32,119 nt of DNA. Origin: a virus. Positions 15,516 through 22,961 of the stretch are shown here, one piece after another. The notes below the pieces were generated by a model, which saw only the letters and a program-made list of their open reading frames with translations, was not told where the DNA came from and ran no database searches. Positions within the stretch are counted from its first letter, which is position 1. Each line of letters begins with the position of its first letter. The position numbers and the translations under genes were made by a program. The stretch is taken from positions 1 to 32,119 of the IMG/VR virus record IMGVR_UViG_3300050015_000512; one strand, 5' to 3'.

Positions 15516-16148
15516 TTAATCCGTCGGGTTGACGAGCGCCGTGTACACCATGTTTCCAATGGTCGCGCCGGTAGTCCACTGTACTGGATAGCCATTCACT
15601 TGCATGGTAAATTTCAACTTCATCTCCTCATCCAGTTTCCCGACATCCTGAGGATTGAGAATGTTGACGTTATAGGCCATCGGCACTAAGTCAATCGGAG
15701 AGATATGCACAATATTGACATTGCGCGCCGTGCCGATTTGATCTTTCATGGCATAAATATACGCCAAACAATCAATCAATAGTCCGGTGGTGGGGGTGAT
15801 GAGTGTCCCAGATGCGACGGTCGTGACGCCGGTGGCCAGGTCGTAGACGGTGGACGCGCCCGGCGTGGAGAATCCACTGGTCTGGGTGGCGTTTGCGATG
15901 TGGTACGCTTCGGTTTCCACATCGAAATCATAGTCGATAGCCGTCACGATCCCATTCCGGCCAGGACGCCCCGCCGTATCAACTTGCAACCAGTTTTTGA
16001 CGGTATCCTTGTTTTTTTTCTCACACGTAGTGATCGGGATTTGGACGGTCATCGGGACGGTCGTGGCCGACGGCAAGAGCAACCAGAGTTGCTGAGTCGC
16101 GCCGAGTGCGGGGGAACTGCCAAACGGGACAGCAGGATTAGTCGCCAT
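15516..16148 (-). CDS. Major tail (tube) protein
   Basis: 210 aa, ATG at 16148 with a strong SD (AAGGAG, 6 bases before). The order tail-completion gene, this gene, terminator, G/G-T, tape measure is the standard siphovirus tail module, where this slot codes the tube subunit. The sequence is beta-rich with Thr/Val strands (MTVQIPITTCEKK, GIVTAIDYDFDVETEAYHIA, MKLKFTMQVNGYPVQW) and begins with a flexible Ala/Pro/Ser segment. No specific family signature is recalled, so the call rests mainly on position, length and the attenuating terminator immediately downstream. An alternative would be a tail sheath, but the length is too short and no second tube gene follows. Confidence 0.78.
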   Translation of the reverse strand: MATNPAVPFGSSPALGATQQLWLLLPSATTVPMTVQIPITTCEKKNKDTVKNWLQVDTAGRPGRNGIVTAIDYDFDVETEAYHIANATQTSGFSTPGASTVYDLATGVTTVASGTLITPTTGLLIDCLAYIYAMKDQIGTARNVNIVHISPIDLVPMAYNVNILNPQDVGKLDEEMKLKFTMQVNGYPVQWTTGATIGNMVYTALVNPTD

Positions 16149-16169
16149 AGTGATTCTCCTTGTGAAGTG

Positions 16170-16655
16170 TTAAATCGTGATCGGTACGGGATCGACGTTG
16201 ATGAAATACAAGTTGACGACGGCCTTCCATAGCCGGGGGTCTGCGTCGCGTACCGCCCCCACGATGTTTAAGTTTTGCACATCCCATAACTGCATACGCC
16301 AGCCGGGAATACTAAAGTTAAAGCCTTGCCGTGCATGAAGTAGTGATCCGTAGGTTTGTTGAATGACTTCTGCCCGACTGCGACACAACTCAAAGTCAAA
16401 ATCGTAGTAGGCCACTTGCACGGGATACTTCAACCAGCGATTCGTATTTGTCCATGCCAGTTTTGTCGAAAAGGGCGTCAACACGCATTGCGGTTTATAG
16501 GTATCGGTGGGTTGATTCAGCGCGTCAAACCCGGTGCCGTCGCCAATCATGCGATTCACCCAGACGCGTTGCGGCGACCACCAACCAAGTCCTAACCCAC
16601 CTTCCCCTGTTGCGGCGATAAAATGGGCCGCTATGGCGTCAATCGGTTGCGACAT
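16170..16655 (-). CDS. Tail terminator/completion protein candidate
   Basis: 161 aa from ATG 16655 (GAGG 9 bases upstream), which overlaps the preceding glycosyltransferase gene by 17 bases; a start 60 bases earlier gives an unlikely basic extension. The protein begins MSQPIDAIAAHFIAATG, a helix typical of tail terminator proteins at this locus, and continues in beta-rich segments (WWSPQRVWVNRMIGDG, RWLKYPVQVAYYDFDFELCRSRAEVIQQTYG, VVNLYFINVDPVPITI). It stands immediately before the major tail protein, the usual position of tail terminators that cap the tube and bind the neck. Family membership is by position and fold-like pattern only. Confidence 0.6.
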   Translation of the reverse strand: MSQPIDAIAAHFIAATGEGGLGLGWWSPQRVWVNRMIGDGTGFDALNQPTDTYKPQCVLTPFSTKLAWTNTNRWLKYPVQVAYYDFDFELCRSRAEVIQQTYGSLLHARQGFNFSIPGWRMQLWDVQNLNIVGAVRDADPRLWKAVVNLYFINVDPVPITI

Positions 16656-17523
16656 GGGCTTTGCCTCGTTTGCGCGGTTTCGATGCGACAGGGGGCGTAA
16701 TAGGCGTTTCTGCAAGGTTTTCTACGGCAGGCGTGATGATTGCCACCGGCGGTAACAACGGATAGACAATCTGTTGCGCTTCTTCCAGGTAGTCCGGCAG
16801 CATCACGTGTACCGCAAGTCGGCTTTGGAGTATCCAACGCCGGATGCCCTGCGCGCCGAGTTGCTGAAAGAAGTGCCATTCATCGCCATAGATATCAGCC
16901 GTATACGTTGCTGTCGTCTCAATACCACGCCGTGACAGCAGAAACACACCACCACCACACGCGACTTCGCGTAAGCGGTCGGGCAAACAATGCCACCCGG
17001 TAATGAGATTTTCCGGCCTGCCCCCACGATCAAACGCGCCATTCGTATAGCGATTCCATGAGATATCCCAGCGAATACCCTGCCGTATATGATTGTCAGT
17101 ATAGAGTAAGGGGGAGACACAATCCACCTGACACGCCATGAGACGTTGCAAGCAATCCGGGAATAGGAGTACGTCGCTTTCCATGGAAAACCAGCCATCG
17201 CAGGATGTTCGGCGAATGGCCCGTAAGACGATATTCCGCACATCAGCGATATGCTGTAACCCTGATTGGCGATGTGTAAAATCACGTGAAGACGTGTTAT
17301 CTTCGTGCGGATCAGTCAATTTCAAGAGGAGAGAATCGGGAAAGGTATCGCTGTGCTGTTGCAGAAAATCTTCAAGTAAGGCGACGGTATTATCTGTGCT
17401 GGCATCATCTACAAACAGTAATGAGACTTTGTGACCGCTGGTCTGCAACGCCAATAGACAACGCAGGTAATCCGGGAGACACCAGGCGCGATTTTTGAAT
17501 AAGGTGGAGAGAATGAATTTCAT
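16639..17523 (-). CDS. GT-A fold (family 2-like) glycosyltransferase
   Basis: 294 aa, ATG at 17523 overlapping the upstream stop by 4 bases (ATGA). The N-terminus is a classical GT-A nucleotide-sugar fold: MKFILSTLFKNRAW, then LLFVDDASTDNTVALLEDF (VDD.S.DNT) at residues ~35-53 and HIADVRNIVLRAI (~91-103). At residues 115-117 an ESD in GWFSMESDVLLFPDCL replaces the usual DxD metal site. Further motifs are ACGGGVFLLSRRG and IYGDEWHFFQQ. The C-terminal ~50 residues are Pro-rich and basic (PPVASKPRKRGK). It would transfer sugar from a nucleotide donor; target unknown. Its place inside the neck/tail-completion module is unusual and suggests virion protein glycosylation or an inserted accessory gene. 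Confidence 0.83.
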   Translation of the reverse strand: MKFILSTLFKNRAWCLPDYLRCLLALQTSGHKVSLLFVDDASTDNTVALLEDFLQQHSDTFPDSLLLKLTDPHEDNTSSRDFTHRQSGLQHIADVRNIVLRAIRRTSCDGWFSMESDVLLFPDCLQRLMACQVDCVSPLLYTDNHIRQGIRWDISWNRYTNGAFDRGGRPENLITGWHCLPDRLREVACGGGVFLLSRRGIETTATYTADIYGDEWHFFQQLGAQGIRRWILQSRLAVHVMLPDYLEEAQQIVYPLLPPVAIITPAVENLAETPITPPVASKPRKRGKAHVATD

Positions 17524-18071
17524 CGTGCTACCAGTTTTCCTGTTTGTTTTCCGAGTGCGATTTTGAGTGCCGGGAAGCCGACATCACGGACAGGTTCACT
17601 TAAATAATGATCTTTCGCGCTGGCTTTCGAGTGATTCATCGGTGTTTCGTGCTGGAATAGGGCATATTCAAAACCGCGAGTACCACAATAGGCATGGAAT
17701 GGATTCCCTGAATCTTGTCCAAAATACAACGAATATTGCATGTGAAATTCTACATCATTTTCGAGGAGTGGCTCACCCTTGCTCGTGAGACGCATGGGGA
17801 CAATTTCGGCATGTTCTGTCGGCGTAATAGAATCCATCCACAAGAGAATTAACTCTTCTTGCGTCATTGCCATGATAGATGCTTCACCCGTGGCTTCTGC
17901 TTGATGAAAATATCGCTCATACATATCGAAAGGTATTTGCTCGTCAACTACCGGCATGAGTATTTCAGCGGTTTCAGTATAGGCTTCCTTAACGGCTTCT
18001 GCCGCCCGTGCCATCACGCCTTCGAGGATTGCAATTGGCCCGGATACATCAAAGTAATTGCCTGTTGCCAT
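17520..18071 (-). CDS. Neck/minor head-tail protein candidate (HK97 gp10-like position)
   Basis: 183 aa from ATG 18071, which shares a base with the upstream stop (TGATG) and has GAGGG just upstream; a start 3 bases earlier is equally possible. The N-terminus MATGNYFDVSGPIAILEGVMARAAEAVKEAYTETAEILMPVVDEQIPFD gives a long amphipathic helix followed by a D.QIP.D element, as in gp10-like tail-completion/neck proteins ('V..A...I...AK..APV.TG.L'). The remainder is acidic with aromatic strands (VEFHMQYSLYFGQDSGNPFHAY) and ends basic. It sits between two glycosyltransferase genes, both of which overlap it. The role is inferred from position and the helix pattern; identity is uncertain. Confidence 0.55.
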   Translation of the reverse strand: MATGNYFDVSGPIAILEGVMARAAEAVKEAYTETAEILMPVVDEQIPFDMYERYFHQAEATGEASIMAMTQEELILLWMDSITPTEHAEIVPMRLTSKGEPLLENDVEFHMQYSLYFGQDSGNPFHAYCGTRGFEYALFQHETPMNHSKASAKDHYLSEPVRDVGFPALKIALGKQTGKLVAR

Positions 18072-18784
18072 CATGCCCTCGTTTTGCAATACTCCCGCAT
18101 GGCCTTACGGTCGCCTGTCGCCTGTATTGCCTTGTACTCACGCAGGATCGTCATGCTGTGGGCGTAGTGGGCATTCTGTGATGTTTGTTCACTACTACGC
18201 GGATGTTTGATGTGATAAATGGGTGCACCGAAACGATACGTCGGCCCCACCGCGCCATTAACGGCACAATGAAAGGCGTCATCTTCACAACCCCACCCAT
18301 ACATGCGGTCATCGAAGCCATGCACGATATCAAATGTCTTGCGCGTGACGGCAAAGAAGAGTCCGCAAAAATCACGTAACGGATACCCTTCCGTATCGCG
18401 ATTCAGCATTATGTCTGGCATAGGCGACGAAGGGGGGAATTGCAATAGGAGTTGTGTGCGTAATGAGCGTAGCCAGTACAACCGGTCAAGGGAAATCAGC
18501 GACCACCCAGACTTCAAGCATGTCACGATATCAAGGATAGTGGACGGGGCAAGTAAGGCGTCCGCATCAATACAGATGAGGGTATTCGTGCTGGCGTGTT
18601 GCACTGCATTATTCCGCATACGACTCAGGTTGACTGCCGGGCTGTCCGCGTCGTCTACCCCGGTACACACTTCTGCCATCGGCAAATGATACCGATAAAA
18701 AGACGACAGCCAGGCATAAATGGCTTGCCGGCGTGAATCATCACTCTGAAAGGGAATACAGATTGAAAATAATGGTTTTGCCAT
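18071..18784 (-). CDS. Galactosyltransferase/GT-A type glycosyltransferase
   Basis: 237 aa, ATG at 18784, two bases after the upstream stop, with AGGG as SD. GT-A pattern: MAKPLFSICIPFQSDD at the N-terminus, LSRMRNNAVQHASTNTLICIDADALL with the DAD metal site at residues 73-75, then FCGLFFAVTRKTFDIVHGFDDRMYGWGCEDDAFHCAV (~139-175). The 'GFD..M.GWG.ED..' acceptor-site motif is shared with GT7-type galactosyltransferases and chondroitin polymerase-like domains. The protein is soluble and has no membrane span. It differs clearly from the second glycosyltransferase two genes downstream, so the pair is not a recent duplication and may act in sequence on one glycan. Confidence 0.85.
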   Translation of the reverse strand: MAKPLFSICIPFQSDDSRRQAIYAWLSSFYRYHLPMAEVCTGVDDADSPAVNLSRMRNNAVQHASTNTLICIDADALLAPSTILDIVTCLKSGWSLISLDRLYWLRSLRTQLLLQFPPSSPMPDIMLNRDTEGYPLRDFCGLFFAVTRKTFDIVHGFDDRMYGWGCEDDAFHCAVNGAVGPTYRFGAPIYHIKHPRSSEQTSQNAHYAHSMTILREYKAIQATGDRKAMREYCKTRA

Positions 18785-18785
18785 G

Positions 18786-19181
18786 TTACCCTAATCCCTT
18801 CAGGCTTAACGACCAGTCAATGAGTTTTCCATCAATACGATGGGCAATCGCGGCTTCGATGATATAGGTGGTATGGTCAAGCATACGTCCCTGCTGGCTA
18901 ATTTGCGCAATCGCAGCACCCTTGGCATCATCGGCATAGGTAAACGCGCTGGCCTCAACGGAAAACCGCTTGCCACTCATCCAGGCTTCTGTGCCGACCG
19001 CCACTTCTTCACGCCGAAAACCCTCTTCTGTCCGACAATGCACGATGTAGCTACGTCCGGATGTGATTACTTGCGGTACCTGCGTAACTAAAGTGCCTTT
19101 CAGAGTAATGCGACACGTCAACGGAAACAACTGTGGCATCACCGCGCGAATGCCCGCTAATGTTTTGTTGTCGAAAAGCAT
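18786..19181 (-). CDS. Head-tail stopper/joining protein candidate
   Basis: 131 aa from ATG 19181 (AGAGGA 6-7 bases upstream). The pattern is an N-terminal helix (MLFDNKTLAGIRAVMPQLFP) followed by a small beta barrel: TCRITLKGT, GRSYIVHCRTEEGFRREEVAVGTEAWMSGKRFSVEASAF, then RMLDHTTYIIEAAIAHRIDGKLIDWSLSLKG. This is the layout of SPP1 gp16/HK97 gp6-neighbour stopper proteins, which in that fold define strands and an OB-like barrel. It begins 12 bases after the adaptor gene ends and precedes the first glycosyltransferase. Function is inferred from order and predicted fold. Confidence 0.6.
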   Translation of the reverse strand: MLFDNKTLAGIRAVMPQLFPLTCRITLKGTLVTQVPQVITSGRSYIVHCRTEEGFRREEVAVGTEAWMSGKRFSVEASAFTYADDAKGAAIAQISQQGRMLDHTTYIIEAAIAHRIDGKLIDWSLSLKGLG

Positions 19182-19192
19182 AGCAAGTCCTC

Positions 19193-19609
19193 TCACTGGG
19201 AGCGATATCCGCCCATGTCACCGGGAATGGTATAGGACGGTAACGGACGTGCGGGGTCGGCGGTTTGTGCTGCCGTCTGTTTAATCGCGGCAACATAGGC
19301 ATTGGTATTGGTCGCGAAGGGGTCGGGTAAGAATCCTGACCGCGCTTCATCACGCAAGTCTTCCCAGACTTTCACCTTGCTTTTCCATTGGACTTCAATG
19401 CCATAATGTTCTTGAAAGAAGGAAGGTTGATTGCCGTACCGAATCACGAGACGTTCGCAAATGAAGGCAATCGCTTGACGGTAACCGACAGTATTCAGTA
19501 GTGCGGTAATCTCTTCATCATGCAATATCGCATTGGAGGGATCGGTATCGTCAATAAGAAAGCGCACGAAGTCTTTATAGGTGGGAAGTGTGTAATTGTA
19601 TGAAAGCAT
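19193..19609 (-). CDS. Head-tail adaptor (gp6-like connector)
   Basis: 138 aa from ATG 19609 with GAGG 6 bases before; a longer frame to 19699 runs into the plus-strand promoter region and is rejected. The opening YTLPTYKDFVRFLIDDTDPSNAILHDEEITALLNTVGYRQAIAFICERL is characteristic of phage head-tail connector proteins ('L.DTDPS...L.DEEI..LL'), which form a helical ring under the portal. The C-terminal part is Ala-rich and flexible (NAYVAAIKQTAAQTADPARP). It is the first gene after the plus-strand mini-gene interruption, so it needs read-through from the capsid genes or its own promoter; none obvious was found. Confidence 0.78.
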   Translation of the reverse strand: MLSYNYTLPTYKDFVRFLIDDTDPSNAILHDEEITALLNTVGYRQAIAFICERLVIRYGNQPSFFQEHYGIEVQWKSKVKVWEDLRDEARSGFLPDPFATNTNAYVAAIKQTAAQTADPARPLPSYTIPGDMGGYRSQ

Positions 19610-19634
19610 GGTGCGCCTCGAATGGGAAAACGTG

Positions 19635-19663
19635 TGGACATAATGGGGAAAATATGTTACACT
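19635..19663 (+). promoter_or_regulatory. Predicted plus-strand promoter of the moron-like mini-gene
   Basis: TGGACA (19635-19640), 17-base spacer, TACACT (19658-19663): 5 of 6 and 4 of 6 matches to the -35 and -10 consensus with ideal spacing. The predicted start near 19670 is followed by a 7-bp inverted repeat (TGCCCTG 19678-19684, CAGGGCA 19702-19708) and then the SD of the plus-strand gene. The dyad could be an operator or a leader hairpin. Confidence 0.52.
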
Positions 19664-19677
19664 GACGGATAGATGAA

Positions 19678-19708
19678 TGCCCTGACGATGGTGGCACATC
19701 CCAGGGCA
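19678..19708. promoter_or_regulatory. Dyad in the leader of the plus-strand mini-gene
   Basis: TGCCCTG (19678-19684) is perfectly matched by CAGGGCA (19702-19708) with a 17-base loop. It lies just after the predicted transcription start and ~18 bases before the AGGAGG site, a typical place for a repressor operator or a regulatory leader stem. Confidence 0.45.
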
Positions 19709-19740
19709 CGGCCAACACCTTAAAAGGAGGTATCAGCGCC

Positions 19741-19905
19741 ATGAGTATACCACTACCTATCCCCAAAATCAAGTATCTGCCCCGTGACATCCCTATCGGT
19801 GCCATCTTTGGGAGATGGACAGTCATAGGAGAAGATGTGTTGTTTCGTATTCTACGTTATATAGAAGAATTCAAATACTCCACATGGATGTCGGTTACGC
19901 CATAA
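19741..19905 (+). CDS. 54-aa moron-like protein, opposite strand to the head operon
   Basis: A plus-strand gene in an otherwise all-minus block. ATG 19741 is preceded by a near-perfect SD (AAAGGAGG) 10 bases before it and by a predicted promoter at 19635-19663, and it is followed by a strong terminator at 19972-20012. The product is 54 aa and begins MSIPLPIPKIKYLPRDIPIG. A central 'IGAIFGRWTVIGE' stretch resembles the 'G..FGR.TV' element found at the N-terminus of some phage HNH/AP2-type DNA-binding proteins, but the protein is too short for a nuclease domain. It ends in EEFKYSTWMSVTP. Function unknown. Self-contained signals and reverse orientation fit the definition of a moron (independently expressed cargo gene). 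Confidence 0.68.
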   Translation: MSIPLPIPKIKYLPRDIPIGAIFGRWTVIGEDVLFRILRYIEEFKYSTWMSVTP

Positions 19906-19971
19906 CGACACCGTTACTTTCGATCTATGGAAAAGCAATTGGACATAAACAATTAAAATTGCGTAAATAAG

Positions 19972-20012
19972 ATATCGGGGAATGTGTTAATTCGGACTAC
20001 ATTCCCCGATAT
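19972..20012. terminator. Strong, probably bidirectional terminator between capsid gene and mini-gene
   Basis: A perfect 14-bp stem: ATATCGGGGAATGT (19972-19985) with ACATTCCCCGATAT (19999-20012), loop of 13 bases. On the plus strand TACTCTTTG follows; on the minus strand CTTATTTACGCAATTTT follows. It stands 3' of both converging genes, the major capsid gene (stop 20036) and the plus-strand mini-gene (stop 19905), so it can insulate both. Confidence 0.78.
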
Positions 20013-20035
20013 TACTCTTTGCGTCTTGCTATTTA

Positions 20036-21079
20036 CTACCCAACGCTTAGAATTATGACTCCGTTTGGAAAATAAATAGCCGGTCCCCCGTTGTGCCCAC
20101 GGTGAATCACGATGTTGCGCGGCACGAGATCGGGATCATCCACGATCTTGATATACGGCCCGGCATCGAAGTTCGGGTTTTGCGCATTACGCGTCTGCAC
20201 GTATTCACCCAGCACGTCGTTATTCGGGCGCGTCCCAATCAACACGACCTTGTTATCCGGGATGTAATACTGCCATACTTGGGAATCATCGAGATAGCCG
20301 TCGTTCATCACAATCGGCGCGGGCAATCCGAAGTTCTCAAACAAGTTCGCGATATCGGACATACCCGGCAAGAGTCCCTTCATGCCCGCCACAATGCGCG
20401 TCCCGAGCGAGACGGAATTGATGATGTAATTGAATGTGCGGCGATTCATGTACATCTTGGCGTTGGTGCCGAATCGGCAACTGGTACCGGCTTCGTAGAG
20501 TTGCTGCACAGCCTGCAAGTCCTGCAATGGTTTACTGGTCGCGACGGTGGCCCATGGCACATTCGCGAGGCCGTCTGTGGTGTCGGTGTAGGAAATCTTG
20601 CGGATATCATACTGCCCGTTGACCTGTGTGGCTCCGGTACCAGGGGCAATCACGGTGATGACGCCGGTCGTCAGCAACGTCCAAATATTGCTGCGCACGC
20701 GAGTGACTTCACGCCCAACCAGTTGCTTCAGGCGCTCGACTACGAGATCATCGATGTTGATCACTGCACCCGGTGCGTTATATGGCGCACGGGTGGTGAG
20801 TTCGCGCTCGGATATCACTTCCTGTTCCCCATAGACGCCGGGAGCCATCGCATACATGCTCGCGCCAAGGGCCTGCACACGCGGGGCCTGTCCGTCAAGA
20901 CCGCGCGCCGCCTGCAATCCAGAGATGTTTTCCTTCATCACCCATTCAATGTTATGGACGGGTTTTGCCGTGATGGGAAAGTCCGCGAAGATCGGATCAG
21001 CCGACAGCATAGCTTCGGACATCAAATCCGGTTCGAGCAATTTCAGCTCATAATTGGTAGGATACTGTACTTGATACAT
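20036..21079 (-). CDS. Major capsid protein (lambda gpE-like)
   Basis: 347 aa, ATG at 21079 with AAGGAG upstream. The features are those of the Phage_cap_E family (HK97 fold): N-arm (YELKLLEPDLMSEAMLSADPIFADFPI), an extended loop with EVISERELTTRAPYNAPGAV (INIDDLVVERLKQLVGREVTRVRSNIWTLLTTGV follows as the spine helix), MYMNRRTFNYIIN, then the conserved C-terminal DDSQVWQYYIPDNKVVLIGTRP and GPYIKIVDDPDLVPRNIVIHRGHNGGPAIYFPNGVI. Length is close to gpE (341 aa). It follows the decoration genes and ends at a strong terminator, as expected for the most abundant virion protein. It forms the hexamers and pentamers of the head. A 336-codon plus-strand frame across it is only its antisense shadow. Confidence 0.93.
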   Translation of the reverse strand: MYQVQYPTNYELKLLEPDLMSEAMLSADPIFADFPITAKPVHNIEWVMKENISGLQAARGLDGQAPRVQALGASMYAMAPGVYGEQEVISERELTTRAPYNAPGAVINIDDLVVERLKQLVGREVTRVRSNIWTLLTTGVITVIAPGTGATQVNGQYDIRKISYTDTTDGLANVPWATVATSKPLQDLQAVQQLYEAGTSCRFGTNAKMYMNRRTFNYIINSVSLGTRIVAGMKGLLPGMSDIANLFENFGLPAPIVMNDGYLDDSQVWQYYIPDNKVVLIGTRPNNDVLGEYVQTRNAQNPNFDAGPYIKIVDDPDLVPRNIVIHRGHNGGPAIYFPNGVIILSVG

Positions 21080-21134
21080 AGCCTGTACTCCTTAAAGATG
21101 TGAAATGGTAGCCGGAGCGACCGGCCATGTCGCG

Positions 21135-22949
21135 TTATCGGAGATAGAGCACTCCGGTAGAAGTCGTGCCTGCTACGAGGCGTCCTAAGACACTCACGGC
21201 ATTGGCGTCCAGTCCCGTGAGGTCTTGCGTAAAGAAAAACCCGAGGACATAGACGGGTACCGAGAGATCTTTTCTGATAAACGGCGGCAACATCGGGACA
21301 TTCCCATACGTGACGCGCCCTAATGCGTCCGTCTTGAAGTTCGCGGGTGCCAGTCCAACCGGAATCTGCGAGCCATCGGTTTTGGCGAACGCGGTATTGG
21401 TTCGTGGTGTCGCAATGGAGGCTAACGACGCGCTGAAGTTCGTGATGTTACACGCCACAACCGTTGTAGCCTGTGCGGCTAACATGCCGTCCACGTAGTA
21501 GTTGATACCCGCAGCACCTGTGGGCAGCGCAATTTCAGCAGGGGCAGCGCTAAACGCCGTCTTGCCATCCGCGAGAGAATGCAGGGTTACCGGTGAGGGT
21601 AATGTTTCCCCGCCCAGAGCATTCACGAACGTATAGCAAATGGCATAGTCAATGCTTGACGCTACGCCGGTCGTAGTATTCGCCGAAGTGGCCGCTGTCG
21701 TCACACCCGCGCTATTCCCATTGGCAATAGCGATATTGAGCGTGCCATCGTTACCGGTCATGATGCGTTGTGTGAGGATGATAGCCGACGTGGAACCACC
21801 TACCGTGTAGTAGGTGGTAAGTGCGCTATCCGCATTTAACGCCGCGCGTATAGCCGTCGCAAGTTGATCGGCTGTCCATCCCGCTGTGACTGGAACCGCA
21901 TACGTTTTCGGAGTACCGACTAATGCCGCTGCTGTGACAATGACATTGGCATAGCTACTGGCAATCGTACCGACAACGGTCATGGTCGCAACTTCTGCTG
22001 TGACACCGACATCGCCGGGGGTTGTGATCGCGGATACGGCTGTGGTGAGTCCGGCGCACGTTCCATTGGTTACGGTGATGGCTAACGTCGAGTCATTTGC
22101 GGCGGTAGTTTTGGCTGTCACGGTAATGACTGCCCCGACATTCGCGGCGGTGAACATATCATTGAAATGTCCACTGCCGGTATCGCCATTCATCGCGGAG
22201 CAGAGTTTCACAGCAACCTGTGTGGCTGTGTCGGCTGCGGCGACGGCAACACTATAGGTTTTCGGCGATCCATTCATGCCTGCTGCGGTCACCAGTAAGG
22301 TGGCCACTCCTGCCGCCGTGGTAATGGTGGTGATTGCGGCTGTGGCGGTTTCCACTTGCGCCGTCCCGCCCCCCGCAAATGCCCCACCGGTATTGATATC
22401 CGTAATGGTGGGGCCAGTCGTGGGATCGGTGATTTTTGTGCCATTGTAGGCCGTCATCGTGCCCTGCGTGACACCCGACGTGGTATGCACGACGGTTGCT
22501 GTTGCCCCCCCGCCGGAGAGCGTGGCGGTTGCCGTCATCAGCGGTAAGACATAATTTGCCATGGCCCCACCAAAGGTGATGGCATAGGGCGTTCCGCCGC
22601 CGCTCGCCCCGACGCCGCCGGTAATCACCACCGTGGCGAGGTGATAGCCCGCTGACTCCAACAGGGCATCTATCGCCGTGGTGAGGAGCGTGGTGGAGAT
22701 ATTGAAGGCCAATGCCGCTGTCGTATAGGTGGCGTTATCCAGACCCTTGATGGACAGCGTAAAGGTGCCACTCACAGCGTCCACCGTGATCGTCTGCACG
22801 TCACTGGTAGATACGCCGGTAAATGCCGCCACAACTTGCCCCTGCACAATGGCTTGATTCGGGGCAAAGTTAAGCGACATCGGGATAGCATCTTCAGGAT
22901 TATAGGCGGGTTGGAGTTGTCGGCCAGTGTAGTTAAGCAGAGCTAACAT
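21135..22949 (-). CDS. Large capsid decoration protein with Ig-like inserts
   Basis: 604 aa, ATG at 22949, AAGGAG upstream. The N-terminal ~175 residues (LALLNYTGRQLQPAYNPEDAIPMSLNFAPN...) and C-terminal ~85 residues (KTDGSQIPVGLAP..FKTDALGRVTYGNVPMLPPFI, VYVLGFFFTQDLTGLDANAV) are paralogous to the 255-aa neighbour. The C-terminal part has the Gly/Pro-rich beta pattern of gpD-like head decoration domains. In between are about 330 extra residues with at least two ~95-residue Thr/Ala-rich beta repeats: 'GSPKTYSVAVAAADTATQVA...NDSTLAITVTNGTCAGLTTA' and 'GTPKTYAVPVTAGWTADQLA...NDGTLNIAIANGNSAGVTTA', then a short fibronectin-like 'CYTFVNALGGETLPSP'. A role as a surface-displayed, adhesive version of the decoration protein is inferred. 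Confidence 0.75.
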   Translation of the reverse strand: MLALLNYTGRQLQPAYNPEDAIPMSLNFAPNQAIVQGQVVAAFTGVSTSDVQTITVDAVSGTFTLSIKGLDNATYTTAALAFNISTTLLTTAIDALLESAGYHLATVVITGGVGASGGGTPYAITFGGAMANYVLPLMTATATLSGGGATATVVHTTSGVTQGTMTAYNGTKITDPTTGPTITDINTGGAFAGGGTAQVETATAAITTITTAAGVATLLVTAAGMNGSPKTYSVAVAAADTATQVAVKLCSAMNGDTGSGHFNDMFTAANVGAVITVTAKTTAANDSTLAITVTNGTCAGLTTAVSAITTPGDVGVTAEVATMTVVGTIASSYANVIVTAAALVGTPKTYAVPVTAGWTADQLATAIRAALNADSALTTYYTVGGSTSAIILTQRIMTGNDGTLNIAIANGNSAGVTTAATSANTTTGVASSIDYAICYTFVNALGGETLPSPVTLHSLADGKTAFSAAPAEIALPTGAAGINYYVDGMLAAQATTVVACNITNFSASLASIATPRTNTAFAKTDGSQIPVGLAPANFKTDALGRVTYGNVPMLPPFIRKDLSVPVYVLGFFFTQDLTGLDANAVSVLGRLVAGTTSTGVLYLR

Positions 22950-22961
22950 GACATCTTCTCC

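Noticed and set aside
20093-21103. 336-codon plus-strand open frame across the major capsid gene
   Set aside because: It is antisense to a confidently identified capsid gene with an SD; it has no SD of its own and an amino acid make-up typical of antisense shadows (His/Arg/Val-rich).
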